Assembly: GCA_945888595.1 (NCBI GenBank)
Contig: CAMDAO010000005.1
Span: forward strand, 1 to 55,863
From: Chryseobacterium gleum
Lineage (GTDB): Bacteria > Bacteroidota > Bacteroidia > Flavobacteriales_D > Crocinitomicaceae
Direction of reading: 5' to 3'
DNA: 55,863 nucleotides
Made by a program: the position numbers and the translations under genes. This document shows positions 36,117 to 44,478 of the stretch, piece by piece. Below the pieces are notes generated by a model. The model was not told the DNA's origin. It was given only the letters and a program-made list of their open reading frames with translations, and searched no databases. Every line of letters starts with the position of its first letter. Positions within the stretch are counted from its first letter, which is position 1.

Positions 36117-38732
36117 TCACTCTCCTCTCTCGGCATCCATATAAGACTGCACTACTTCAATAGCGTTATCGATCACATCACTTAAAGCGGTAATAAATGT
36201 CCCTTTTGTAGCTAAAGAAAATGCATGATTAAGCGCTTCTACTTCTACTGGAATATATTCGTAGGATTGAGTTGGATTTGCCTCTTCGATACCTTCTACT
36301 AGCAAAGCAACAATGTCATCTGGCAATCTTCCTCTTAAATATTTATCTTGACGAATAATAATATGGTCAAACATTTGGGCTGATAATCTTCCCATATCTC
36401 TGATATCTTCATCTCTTCTATCTCCTGTTCCTGTAATAATTCCAATTTTTAATGGGGAATCAATAGTCGATAAAAACTCTTTAATTCCTTTAAAACCATC
36501 TGCATTGTGAGCAAAATCAATCATCACCTTGTAATCTTTAAAATCGAAGATATTCATCCTTCCTGGTGTTTGAGCAGCAGATGGAATGAATGTATCTAAA
36601 CTTCCTTGAATGTCTTCAATAGTGAAGCCGTAAACGTAAGAAGCTAAAGTTGCTGCCAAAACATTATAAATCATGAAGGTCACTTTTCCTCCAAAAGTTA
36701 ACGGAATATGCGATGCTTTTTCGACTCTAAATTTCCACTCTCCTTTTTTTATGGTAATGTATCCATTTTCATAAATAGCTGCTATTCCCCCTTTTTTGCA
36801 ATGTTCAACAATTACAGGATTATTTTCATCTACACTGAAATAAGCAATATTAGATTCTAACCCTTTTACTAGGCCAACGCAGTGCTCATTATCAGCATTT
36901 ATAACAGCGTATCCATCTCTTTTTACAGATCGTGCAACAACCCCTTTAACGCGCGCCATGTCTGACAAAGTATTAATATCCGAAAGACCCATATGATCTT
37001 CTTGAATATTCGTAATCACTGCAACATCGCATTTATTGAATCCTAAACCAGATCTTAAAATACCTCCCCGTGCTGTTTCCAAAACGGCAAATTCAACCGT
37101 TGGATCTTTCAGCACAAATTCAGCACTAACAGGACCGGTCGTGTCTCCTTTTGTCAACATTGAATTTTGCACATAAATTCCATCCGAAGTGGTAAACCCA
37201 ACTCTAAACCCATTATTTTTCACAATGTGAGCAATTAATCTAGTTGTAGTTGTTTTCCCATTTGTTCCTGTAACGGCAATAATTGGAATTCTACAGGTTT
37301 TCCCTACTGGATATAGCATATCAATTACAGGAGCAGCAACATTTCTAGGCAATCCATTTGCTGGAGCTAAATGCATTCTAAATCCTGGCGCTGCATTTAC
37401 TTCTAAAACAACACCACCTGTTACTTCTAATGGTTCCGTAAGATTTGTAGCCATAATATCAACGCCACAGATATCAAGTCCGATAATTCTTGAGATACGT
37501 TCAAAAATGAAAATATTATGTGGGTGAACAATATCTGTAACGTCTGTCGAAGTTCCTCCAGTACTTAAGTTGGCGGTTCCTTTTAAATAACACTTTACGT
37601 ATTTTTCTAAAATCGTGTCTAATGTATATTTGTTTTTGGCTAACTCATCATTTGTTTCTTTATCAATGCTAATTTCTGTCAACACATTTTCATGGCCATA
37701 TCCTCTTCTTGGATCTTTGTTTTCCGTATCAATTAATTGTTGAATCGTAGAAACGCCATCACCAATTACGTGAGCAGGCTCTCTTAATGCAGCAGCGGTA
37801 AATTTATTGTTGATGACCAAAATTCTGAAATCGTAACCAGTAATAAATTTTTCTACAATTATTCGTCTAGAATACTTTTTGGCATGGTCAAATGCAGCTC
37901 TTGCTTCGGCCGCTGTTTTTACATTTATAGAAGCTCCTTTTCCATGATTTCCATCTAAAGGTTTAAATACTAATGGAAAACCAACTTTTGCAATGACAGT
38001 ATCTACTTCTGATTCATCTCTAATACACATTCCTTTGGCAACTGGAATTGCAGCCTCTTGCAGCATTTTTTTAGTTTCATCTTTGTTACCAGCTAAATCT
38101 ACAGCAATTGAACTCGTTCTATCCGTCATCGTTGCTCTAAAACGGACTTGATTTTTACCATAACCTAACTGCACCAAAGATTCGTTGTTTAAGCGAATGT
38201 ATGGTATGTCTCGCGCCACGGCTTCATCAACAATACTGCCTGTACTAGGACCAAAACGATCTTTTTCACGCATTTCACGCATTGTTTTAATATCACTGTC
38301 GAGGTCATAGTCAATACCTTCTATTAGTGCTTCGGCAATTTTAACAGATGCTTTTGCGGCGTATATACCGACATTTTCTTCCATATATGAAAAAACAACA
38401 TTGTAAACACCTTTTATTCCTGTTCCTCGGGTGCGACCAAAGCCACATTCCATCCCAGCTAATGTTTGAATCTCTAATGCAATATGTTCAATAACATGAC
38501 CCATCCAGGTTCCTTCTTCAACGCGTTCAAAAAATCCACCTTCATTTCCTCGCGAACATCGATGTGCAATCATACTTGGTATTAATGTTGCAATTCTCTC
38601 TGCAAAACCATCTATTTTATTGGTCGGACGCTGCTCGAGATCCTCTAAGTCCAATTTCATAGCGATTAATTTATTTCTATAATTTGACCAGTAATTTGGA
38701 CCACGAAGGATTTTAATTTCAACAATTTTCAT
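36117..38732 (-). CDS. cphA: Cyanophycin synthetase
   Basis: The product has 871 residues, the typical CphA length. It builds cyanophycin, a polymer of aspartate backbone with arginine side chains, using ATP. The N-terminal domain (1-160) is the characteristic start (LRGPNYWS, HRCSRGNEGGFFERV). The ATP-grasp domain (about 165-480) shows VFKPLDGNHGKGASINV near 255-271 and VVLEVNAAPGFRMH near 441-454. The Mur-ligase-like C-terminal domain has its P-loop GTNGKTT at 489-495 and the LETARGG and DFAHNADG motifs. cphB diverges upstream across 264 bases, and an isoaspartyl peptidase gene lies beyond it, so storage and breakdown are encoded together. Confidence 0.95.
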   Translation of the reverse strand: MKIVEIKILRGPNYWSNYRNKLIAMKLDLEDLEQRPTNKIDGFAERIATLIPSMIAHRCSRGNEGGFFERVEEGTWMGHVIEHIALEIQTLAGMECGFGRTRGTGIKGVYNVVFSYMEENVGIYAAKASVKIAEALIEGIDYDLDSDIKTMREMREKDRFGPSTGSIVDEAVARDIPYIRLNNESLVQLGYGKNQVRFRATMTDRTSSIAVDLAGNKDETKKMLQEAAIPVAKGMCIRDESEVDTVIAKVGFPLVFKPLDGNHGKGASINVKTAAEARAAFDHAKKYSRRIIVEKFITGYDFRILVINNKFTAAALREPAHVIGDGVSTIQQLIDTENKDPRRGYGHENVLTEISIDKETNDELAKNKYTLDTILEKYVKCYLKGTANLSTGGTSTDVTDIVHPHNIFIFERISRIIGLDICGVDIMATNLTEPLEVTGGVVLEVNAAPGFRMHLAPANGLPRNVAAPVIDMLYPVGKTCRIPIIAVTGTNGKTTTTRLIAHIVKNNGFRVGFTTSDGIYVQNSMLTKGDTTGPVSAEFVLKDPTVEFAVLETARGGILRSGLGFNKCDVAVITNIQEDHMGLSDINTLSDMARVKGVVARSVKRDGYAVINADNEHCVGLVKGLESNIAYFSVDENNPVIVEHCKKGGIAAIYENGYITIKKGEWKFRVEKASHIPLTFGGKVTFMIYNVLAATLASYVYGFTIEDIQGSLDTFIPSAAQTPGRMNIFDFKDYKVMIDFAHNADGFKGIKEFLSTIDSPLKIGIITGTGDRRDEDIRDMGRLSAQMFDHIIIRQDKYLRGRLPDDIVALLVEGIEEANPTQSYEYIPVEVEALNHAFSLATKGTFITALSDVIDNAIEVVQSYMDAERGE

Positions 38733-38996
38733 ATGTAGGTTTTAACTTTAAATATTCAACAAAATAATTCATGTTGTGTGAATTTTCTATGAAAATAGTA
38801 TTTACAAATTGATTTTCCAAACCTATTGTTCATAAATATTTTATAATTGAAATCTGTCGATCTCCATCCTAATAGCAATAAAGCTAAATTTGTAACAGAA
38901 TTTTGTTAAGTTTAAGATGCCGTATTCAAAAATGTTCTTAAAAAAGATGTTTTTTTTATTGGCATTTCTAAGAGCTACTATAAAAAAGAAATACAT
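38733..38996. promoter_or_regulatory. Divergent promoter region of cphA and cphB
   Basis: TAAATTTG at 38885-38892 fits the -7 pattern in the cphB direction, about 105 bases before its ATG, but lacks a well-spaced -33 TTG. No clear symmetric operator is visible. Confidence 0.35.
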
Positions 38997-39872
38997 ATGA
39001 GTATTCCAAAAGGTAAATTAATGGTGATCGGAGGGTCTGTTGATAGAGGAAGTTTTTCTGAAAGCACGGATGATTTACAAAGAAATTTAAAATTTTTTGA
39101 GCAAGGAATTTTAAAAAGAATTACTACTGAATCGACAAAAAATAATTTGTCACAGATTGAAATTATTACAACTGCTTCAATGATTCCAGAAGAAGTTGGA
39201 CAAGAATATATAAAAGCATTTGCTCAATTAGACGTGTTTAATGTGGCTGTTCTAAACATTAAAACACGTGAAGAAGCAAATTCTGAAGAATGTGTAGAAC
39301 GTCTTAGAAAGGCTGACGTAGCTGTTTTTACGGGTGGGGATCAGCTGAGATTAACCTCTATTTTTGGAGGAACCGCTTTTCATCATTTGTTATTGGAAAA
39401 GTACAGTAATGAAGATTTTATTATTGCCGGAACCTCTGCAGGAGCAGCAGCAAGTTCAAACAATATGATTTATCAAGGAAGTTCTCATGAAGCTTTATTA
39501 AAAGGAGAAGTAAAAATTACCGGTGGATTAGGCTTTATAAATAATGTTGTAATCGATACCCATTTTGTGCAAAGAGGAAGAATTGGTCGTTTGTTATATG
39601 CATGTGCTAGTAATCCAATTAATTTAGGGATCGGTTTAGGGGAAGACACTGGGTTATTAATTACAGAAGGGACTAATATGGAAGCTATTGGTTCTGGATT
39701 GGTCATGCTTGTTGATGCAACGCACATGCGCGATACAAGTATAACGGATGTAGAAATGGGAGAGCCTGTTTCCATTGATAATTTAACTGTACACGTAATG
39801 GCTTTAGGAGATCATTTCGATTTGTTGACGAAAAAAATGACGATTAAAAAACGAACAGATTTAGCTGTTTAA
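38997..39872 (+). CDS. cphB: Cyanophycinase
   Basis: The product has 291 residues. This S51-family serine exopeptidase cuts cyanophycin into beta-Asp-Arg dipeptides. The nucleophile is Ser147 in AGTSAGAAA; the FTGGDQLRL motif near 111-119 and the late DTHFVQRGRIGRL segment, with conserved Asp and His, complete the family pattern. No signal peptide is visible, so it acts in the cytoplasm on internal granules rather than on external polymer. It is divergent from cphA and followed by a strong inverted repeat. Confidence 0.94.
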   Translation: MSIPKGKLMVIGGSVDRGSFSESTDDLQRNLKFFEQGILKRITTESTKNNLSQIEIITTASMIPEEVGQEYIKAFAQLDVFNVAVLNIKTREEANSEECVERLRKADVAVFTGGDQLRLTSIFGGTAFHHLLLEKYSNEDFIIAGTSAGAAASSNNMIYQGSSHEALLKGEVKITGGLGFINNVVIDTHFVQRGRIGRLLYACASNPINLGIGLGEDTGLLITEGTNMEAIGSGLVMLVDATHMRDTSITDVEMGEPVSIDNLTVHVMALGDHFDLLTKKMTIKKRTDLAV

Positions 39873-39881
39873 TAGATGCTT

Positions 39882-39929
39882 TATTTTGTCTGTCGATACT
39901 TGAAAGATAGAGCATCGACAGGCAAAATA
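39882..39929 (+). terminator. Strong inverted repeat after cphB
   Basis: Arms at 39882-39897 and 39914-39929 pair over 16 bases with one G-T pair (core GTCTGTCGAT / ATCGACAGGC), with a 16-base loop. A T-rich stretch follows about 10 bases later. Likely terminator of cphB. Confidence 0.75.
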
Positions 39930-39962
39930 ATACTATCAAATCTTATTTTTTGGTTAATAAAT

Positions 39963-40350
39963 TCTATCTTTCAAAGATACTATACTCAACTAACTCTCAA
40001 ATCAAATTCTGCTATTACTTTCTCACTTTTCCTTGATGAAGAGAAAATGTAATTTTCGAAGAAGAACAAATACTATTTGTGAAGACCGAACGGTAGTGAA
40101 AGGATCGGTAGTGCAGGAAGTAAGCAAAAATCAAGGATCTTTCCAAGGAATTTTTTACTGCATTCCATTTCGTAAAACCGTATGTAAATATTTTCCTTCA
40201 CGCTATATTTCGCGAAAAAGCGAAACGCGATTACGGAAAATTTACAACTAATTCTGTGGAAAGACCATTTTCAAAATCACTTCGAATTTAATTAGTGACT
40301 CATTTTTTTGATAGGATATATCAGTCCCCCCCAACTTGTGTTGTCGATCC
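39963..40350. repeat. REP-like repeat, long copy A
   Basis: The core at 40021-40156 matches 41457-41592 with five mismatches over 136 ungapped bases. Similarity extends more weakly left to about 39963 and resumes at the right end (GTCCCC...GATCC near 40324-40351). The core holds two small perfect hairpins (GAAAAT-GTA-ATTTTC and ACAAAT-ACT-ATTTGT) followed by GAAGACCGAA. Between core and right end this copy has about 150 extra bases with a long hairpin at 40184-40245. A 72-codon ORF across it (40033-40251) looks accidental. The rest of the 39873-40368 gap has no gene. Confidence 0.88.
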
Positions 40351-40368
40351 AAATAATACCAGTTGAAA

Positions 40369-41310
40369 TTATTTGTAAATCCCTATAAAAATTTCACTGT
40401 CTGAAGTTTTCTTTGCGCGATACATACCTTCAGAATTAAAAGGTAGCTCAATATTTCCTTCTTTATCAATAGCTATCAATCCTCCTTCTCCTCCAATTTT
40501 TACCAGTTTTTCCATTACGACAATGTCGCAGGCTTGTTTCAAAGATAAACCTTTGTATTCCATTAAACAAGAAATGTCATAGGCCACTACTGAACGAATA
40601 AAAAATTCACCGTGACCAGTGCAACTAATTGCGCACGTTGAATTGTTAGCATACGTTCCTGCTCCAATGACTGAACTATCACCTACTCTGCCAAATTTTT
40701 TGTTTGTCATCCCACCAGTGCTCGTTCCTGCTGCAATATTTCCATTAATATCTAGGGCAACGCAACCTACGGTGCCGAACTTCTTTTCTCCGTTTTCAAA
40801 TTTATCTTCTGTATGGTCTAAAAAAACACCATCACTTTCCTTCGCTTGTTTCAATTGATCATAGCGCATTTGAACGAAGAAATAATCGTCATCTGCTTTT
40901 TCTGCTCCTACTTTTTCCGCAAATTCCAATGCCCCTTTTCCTGTTAAGAAAACGTGTTCTGATTGCTCCATTACTGCTTTAGCAAGGCTAATTGGATTTT
41001 TAATATGTGTAATCCCTGCGATAGAACCAGCCATTAAATCCTTCCCATCCATGATGCTCGCGTCCATTTCATTTTCTCCCTTATTAGTAAAAACTGCTCC
41101 TTTTCCTGCATTAAAAAGTGGATTATCTTCCAGTGAACGAATCGCATATTCCACTGCAGACAAAGAGGTGCCACCTTCCATTAAGATTTTTTCTCCTGCA
41201 TTAATAGCATCTCTCAATGCCTCTGTATATGCGATTTCTTTTTCTGGAGTCATAGTGCTTTTTAAGATTGTTCCAGCTCCTCCGTGTATTGCGATTGCGT
41301 ATTTGCTCAT
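40369..41310 (-). CDS. iaaA: Isoaspartyl peptidase / plant-type L-asparaginase
   Basis: The product has 313 residues, an Ntn-hydrolase of the T2 family made as a precursor. Autocleavage before Thr180 (KKFGT-VGCVALD) would create the nucleophile. Substrate-pocket motifs GTSTGGMTNKKFGRVGD and GAGTYANN follow, and HGGAG is at the N-terminus. Such enzymes hydrolyse beta-aspartyl dipeptides, so it can finish cyanophycin breakdown by splitting beta-Asp-Arg released by cyanophycinase into aspartate and arginine. No signal peptide is seen, consistent with cytoplasmic action. It lies on the opposite strand from cphB, flanked on both sides by copies of the REP-like repeat. Confidence 0.93.
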   Translation of the reverse strand: MSKYAIAIHGGAGTILKSTMTPEKEIAYTEALRDAINAGEKILMEGGTSLSAVEYAIRSLEDNPLFNAGKGAVFTNKGENEMDASIMDGKDLMAGSIAGITHIKNPISLAKAVMEQSEHVFLTGKGALEFAEKVGAEKADDDYFFVQMRYDQLKQAKESDGVFLDHTEDKFENGEKKFGTVGCVALDINGNIAAGTSTGGMTNKKFGRVGDSSVIGAGTYANNSTCAISCTGHGEFFIRSVVAYDISCLMEYKGLSLKQACDIVVMEKLVKIGGEGGLIAIDKEGNIELPFNSEGMYRAKKTSDSEIFIGIYK

Positions 41311-41399
41311 GGTTTAATTTTTCTTAAAAGTAAGGAATAAAGATAAAACTAGAAAAAATTATTTTGCGAATCAGTGCATATTTCTGTTGAACTATAACT

Positions 41400-41630
41400 A
41401 TATCTTTCAAATCTAGCACCCTCACCTAACCCTCACATCTACTTCTGTTAGTATTCTCTCACTTTTCCTTGATGAAGAGAAAATGTAATTTTCGAAGAAG
41501 AACAAATACTATTTGTGAAGACCGAACGGTAGTGAAAGGAACGTTAGTGCTGGAAGTAAGCAAAAATAAAGGGTCTTTCCAAGGAATTTTTTTAATACTT
41601 TAAATTAGTCCCCAACTTTTGGTATTGATC
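41400..41630. repeat. REP-like repeat, short copy B
   Basis: Second copy of the element at 39963-40350, in the same orientation, with its core at 41457-41592. It lacks the roughly 150-base internal stretch and long hairpin of copy A. It lies upstream of the isoaspartyl peptidase gene. Confidence 0.88.
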
Positions 41631-41998
41631 CTATTTTATCAGTGAAGAAAATTCATTGAAATTGAAACTAGTTTTTCAGACGCTTTTCATTGCCATTCTA
41701 ATAGATAAAACTAATAACTTAAAAAAATAACCTGAAAAGAGCTCTAAAACAAACTAAACCAAAAATTTGTTTTTTTAGAGAATGAACTCTTTTCAGGAAT
41801 TTTGCAAGTAAACAAAAATCAAAAGTTAAATAATCGTGACTTATCTAACTTCTCGCTGTAAAGACGTACATAAACGTTAAAAGGTTGGCTATTAATACAG
41901 AATCTGAGGTTATTAGTTTGTTGATTTTTTATCCGCTCTATTTATTATTTCGTAAAAAGCTTTAAATCAAACTCTTGCGATTTAAAAAAGGGAATAAA
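41631..41998. other. Non-coding stretch with a long hairpin
   Basis: No ORF is credible here. At 41731-41797 a two-part hairpin is visible: CCTGAAAAGAG (41731-41741) with CTCTTTTCAGG (41787-41797), and inside it CTCTAAAACAAA with TTTGTTTTTTTAGAG. It could be a terminator, a small structured RNA or another repeat. Nothing else is recognisable. Confidence 0.5.
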
Positions 41999-42028
41999 AA
42001 AAGGAGTTATCGATGTGATAACTCCTTT
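41999..42028 (-). terminator. Intrinsic terminator of the 42.05-kb hypothetical gene
   Basis: AAAGGAGTTATC (about 42000-42011) pairs with GATAACTCCTTT (42017-42028). Read on the minus strand it is followed by a T-run, immediately downstream of the hypothetical gene's stop. Confidence 0.88.
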
Positions 42029-42049
42029 GGAATATTGTAAAAAGATGTA

Positions 42050-42409
42050 TTAATACAATTCTAATTTTAGAGCTGTACGATAATCTTTAATTTCTTCACG
42101 ATTTATTTTGTGATCTGCTTTTTTCAATAAATCTAATAAATACACTAAATTTTCTTTGTCCTCGATTTCAACTGGATATTCACTTCCCTCCTCATCTTCT
42201 TCAAATTGACCTTGAACATTAAAAGCTTCTCTTTCTTGTAAAAATTCATACGTTAATCGTAATACTTTTACTACTAAAGGATCTTGCTCTTTAAGAGCTA
42301 ATTCTCTTAATGCTTTTAGATCATCTATCAAACCTTTTGCTAAGATTCCTTTTTTTTCAACTTTTTCGATGATTACATCTAATAGGCTATTTGCTGCAAG
42401 AATTTTCAT
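42050..42409 (-). CDS. Conserved-looking hypothetical protein, 119 residues
   Basis: I do not recognise a named family. The protein is mostly helical by composition, charged and acidic, with an Asp/Glu-rich middle (QFEEDEEGSEY near 68-78), no signal peptide and no Cys. It has a clear ATG, its own terminator and a TAgtTTTG box at 42424-42431 about 15 bases before the start, so it is very likely a real gene. It diverges from prs across 447 bases. Cytoplasmic location is expected; function cannot be inferred. Confidence 0.8.
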   Translation of the reverse strand: MKILAANSLLDVIIEKVEKKGILAKGLIDDLKALRELALKEQDPLVVKVLRLTYEFLQEREAFNVQGQFEEDEEGSEYPVEIEDKENLVYLLDLLKKADHKINREEIKDYRTALKLELY

Positions 42410-42856
42410 AAATTATCAATTTTCAAAACTAAACCGGAATCGTTTAAATGATTCGCGAATACAAACGTAATGAATTTCATTCATATTAATGGTATAAGAA
42501 TCAGTCTAAATTTATGACAATTATGCTTTTTCTTTCCTTTTGGAATTCTTTATCTCATAAATTTCACTTAAAAACTATTTTTTTCTACCCTCCTGCTTTC
42601 AGAAAAAAGATGTGTATGGGAAATTTTTTAGTTATTACAAGTACCATAAAATCAATGGAAAAAGAAAAAAATACACTAGATTTTAATTATTGTAGTTCAA
42701 TTACCTGTTTTCATAGTAGCTCTTTATCAATAAATCTATAAAAAAATTAACTTAAGAGATGTGACAATTATAAATTAAATTTAAGCAATAAATCTGTTTA
42801 GTAAGTAGTAAAACTGAATTCAAATTAGTATCTTTACACCCTCAAAGTAATATACA
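42410..42856. other. Intergenic region between the hypothetical gene and prs
   Basis: These 447 AT-rich bases hold a likely -7 box for the hypothetical gene at 42424-42431 and one resembling TAnnTTTG (TATCTTTA, 42829-42836) 20 bases before prs. A 75-codon plus ORF at 42514-42741 has no family features and irregular composition; I treat it as chance. Confidence 0.45.
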
Positions 42857-43789
42857 ATGCCAGTAGGAGTTAAAATATTTTCGGGTCGTGCCACATCAGT
42901 ATTAGCAAAAAATATTGCTGCAAGCTATGGAATTCCTCTTGGAAACGTTATTGTGACTGACTTTAGTGATGGAGAGTTTCAACCTTCATTTGAAGAAACT
43001 GTGCGTGGTAATGATGTGGTGATTATACAATCGACCATGCCTCCAACAGATATTTTGTTTGAATTATTGTTGCTGATTGATGCTGCTAAAAGGGCGTCTG
43101 CTAGAAAAATTATTGCCGTGATTCCCTATTTCGGTTTTGCGCGTCAAGATAGAAAAGATAAACCAAGGGTTGCCATCGGCGCAAAATTGGTGGCAAATAT
43201 GTTGATGACAGCAGGTGTAGATCGCGTTATGACAATGGATTTACATGCCGATCAAATACAAGGTTTCTTTGAAGTTCCAGTGGATCATTTATTTGCTTCT
43301 ACCATTTTCTTCGAAGAAATGAAAAAATTCAACACAGGTAATTTAATTATGGCTGCGCCAGATGCGGGTGGAACAAAAAGAGCTAATTCATACGCTAAGA
43401 AATTGAACGTTGGCTTAGCAATTTGTCATAAATCACGTCAGAAAGCGAACGAAATTGCAGAAATGACTGTAATTGGCGATGTTTCTGGCAAAGACGTTAT
43501 TTTAATTGATGACATGTGCGATACTGCTGGGACATTAACGCAAGCGGCCGATTTGTTTATGGAAAAAGGGGCATTGAGTGTTAGGGCTTTTTGCACGCAT
43601 GCTGTACTTTCGGGGCCAGCTTATGAAAGAATTCAAAATTCAAAAATTACTGAATTAATTGTTACGGATACAATTCCATTACGGAAAAAAGGTGACAAAA
43701 TAAGAGTATTGACTGTCGCGGATTTATTTGCGGATGTAATTCAAAACGTGGTTAATAACGAATCAATAAGTTCACATTTTATAATTTAA
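42857..43789 (+). CDS. prs: Ribose-phosphate pyrophosphokinase (PRPP synthetase)
   Basis: The product has 310 residues. It makes PRPP from ribose-5-phosphate and ATP for purines, pyrimidines, histidine and NAD. The ATP-binding and signature regions are clear: FSDGEFQPSFEETVRG near 35-50, DLHADQIQGFF near 128-138 and the PRPP loop VILIDDMCDTAGT near 213-225. It is 13 bases upstream of rplY, in an operon order common across Bacteroidota and other bacteria. Confidence 0.96.
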   Translation: MPVGVKIFSGRATSVLAKNIAASYGIPLGNVIVTDFSDGEFQPSFEETVRGNDVVIIQSTMPPTDILFELLLLIDAAKRASARKIIAVIPYFGFARQDRKDKPRVAIGAKLVANMLMTAGVDRVMTMDLHADQIQGFFEVPVDHLFASTIFFEEMKKFNTGNLIMAAPDAGGTKRANSYAKKLNVGLAICHKSRQKANEIAEMTVIGDVSGKDVILIDDMCDTAGTLTQAADLFMEKGALSVRAFCTHAVLSGPAYERIQNSKITELIVTDTIPLRKKGDKIRVLTVADLFADVIQNVVNNESISSHFII

Positions 43790-43802
43790 TATATACAAAC
43801 AA

Positions 43803-44411
43803 ATGAAAATTGCACAATTGAGCGGTTCGCCGAGAGCGAACGTAGGGAAAAAGGATGCTAAATTGACTAGAAACTCTGGTCAGGTTCCTTGTGTACTTTA
43901 TGGATCAGGTGAACAAACTCACTTTTCTGTAAAAAATATTGATATCGAAAGATTAATCTACTCTCCGGAAGTATTTCAATTCGAATTAAATATCGATGGT
44001 AAAAAAGCTTTGGCTGTTGTTCGTGAACTGCAGCAACATCCTGTGAAAGGCAATATCCAACATGTTGATTTTCTTCAATTAGAAGATTCTCGTCCTGTTA
44101 GAGTTTCTTTACCTATTCGTTTAACGGGCTCTGCTCGTGGTGTGATGAGTGGAGGTAAATTAATGCAATCATACCGTAATTTAAATGTAATTGGTTTACC
44201 TGGTGTTATTCCAGATGCAATTACTTTAGATGTTACGAATCTTAAAATTGGTCAATCTATTCGTGTTGGACAAGTTAATATTGAAGGCGTAACGATTTTA
44301 GACCCTCATGCTTCTGTTGTTGTTTCTGTTCGTATGGCTCGTGGGGCTGTTAAACCAGCTGAAGACGACGATGAAGTTGTTGCAGCTGCAGAAACTGAAT
44401 CAGCAGAATAA
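43803..44411 (+). CDS. rplY: 50S ribosomal protein L25 (general stress protein CTC type)
   Basis: The product has 202 residues, the long CTC/TL5 form. The 5S rRNA-binding N-terminal domain (about 1-90) contains LTRNSGQVPCVLYGSG and QHPVKGNIQHVDFLQL. The C-terminal beta domain (about 95-180) contains GSARGVMSGGKL and IRVGQVNIEGVTILDP. The tail is acidic. It belongs to the ribosome central protuberance. It follows prs closely and ends before a strong terminator. Confidence 0.95.
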   Translation: MKIAQLSGSPRANVGKKDAKLTRNSGQVPCVLYGSGEQTHFSVKNIDIERLIYSPEVFQFELNIDGKKALAVVRELQQHPVKGNIQHVDFLQLEDSRPVRVSLPIRLTGSARGVMSGGKLMQSYRNLNVIGLPGVIPDAITLDVTNLKIGQSIRVGQVNIEGVTILDPHASVVVSVRMARGAVKPAEDDDEVVAAAETESAE

Positions 44412-44430
44412 GTTATATTTTAGAATACGT

Positions 44431-44467
44431 AAATCCCGATTTGAAATTCAAATCGGGATTTTTTTTT
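44431..44467. terminator. Intrinsic terminator after rplY
   Basis: AAATCCCGATTTG (44431-44443) and CAAATCGGGATTT (44449-44461) form a perfect 13-bp stem with a five-base loop, followed by T-run in the plus direction. It also lies just past the stop of the convergent peroxidase-like gene. Confidence 0.93.
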
Positions 44468-44478
44468 GTCTGAGATTT

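Noticed and set aside
40033-40251. 72-residue Arg/Lys-rich ORF
   Set aside because: It lies wholly inside the REP-like repeat and crosses its hairpins; copy B does not keep the frame to the same length.
42514-42741. 75-residue plus ORF upstream of prs
   Set aside because: Composition is irregular, there is no recognisable domain, and it lies where the prs promoter region is expected.
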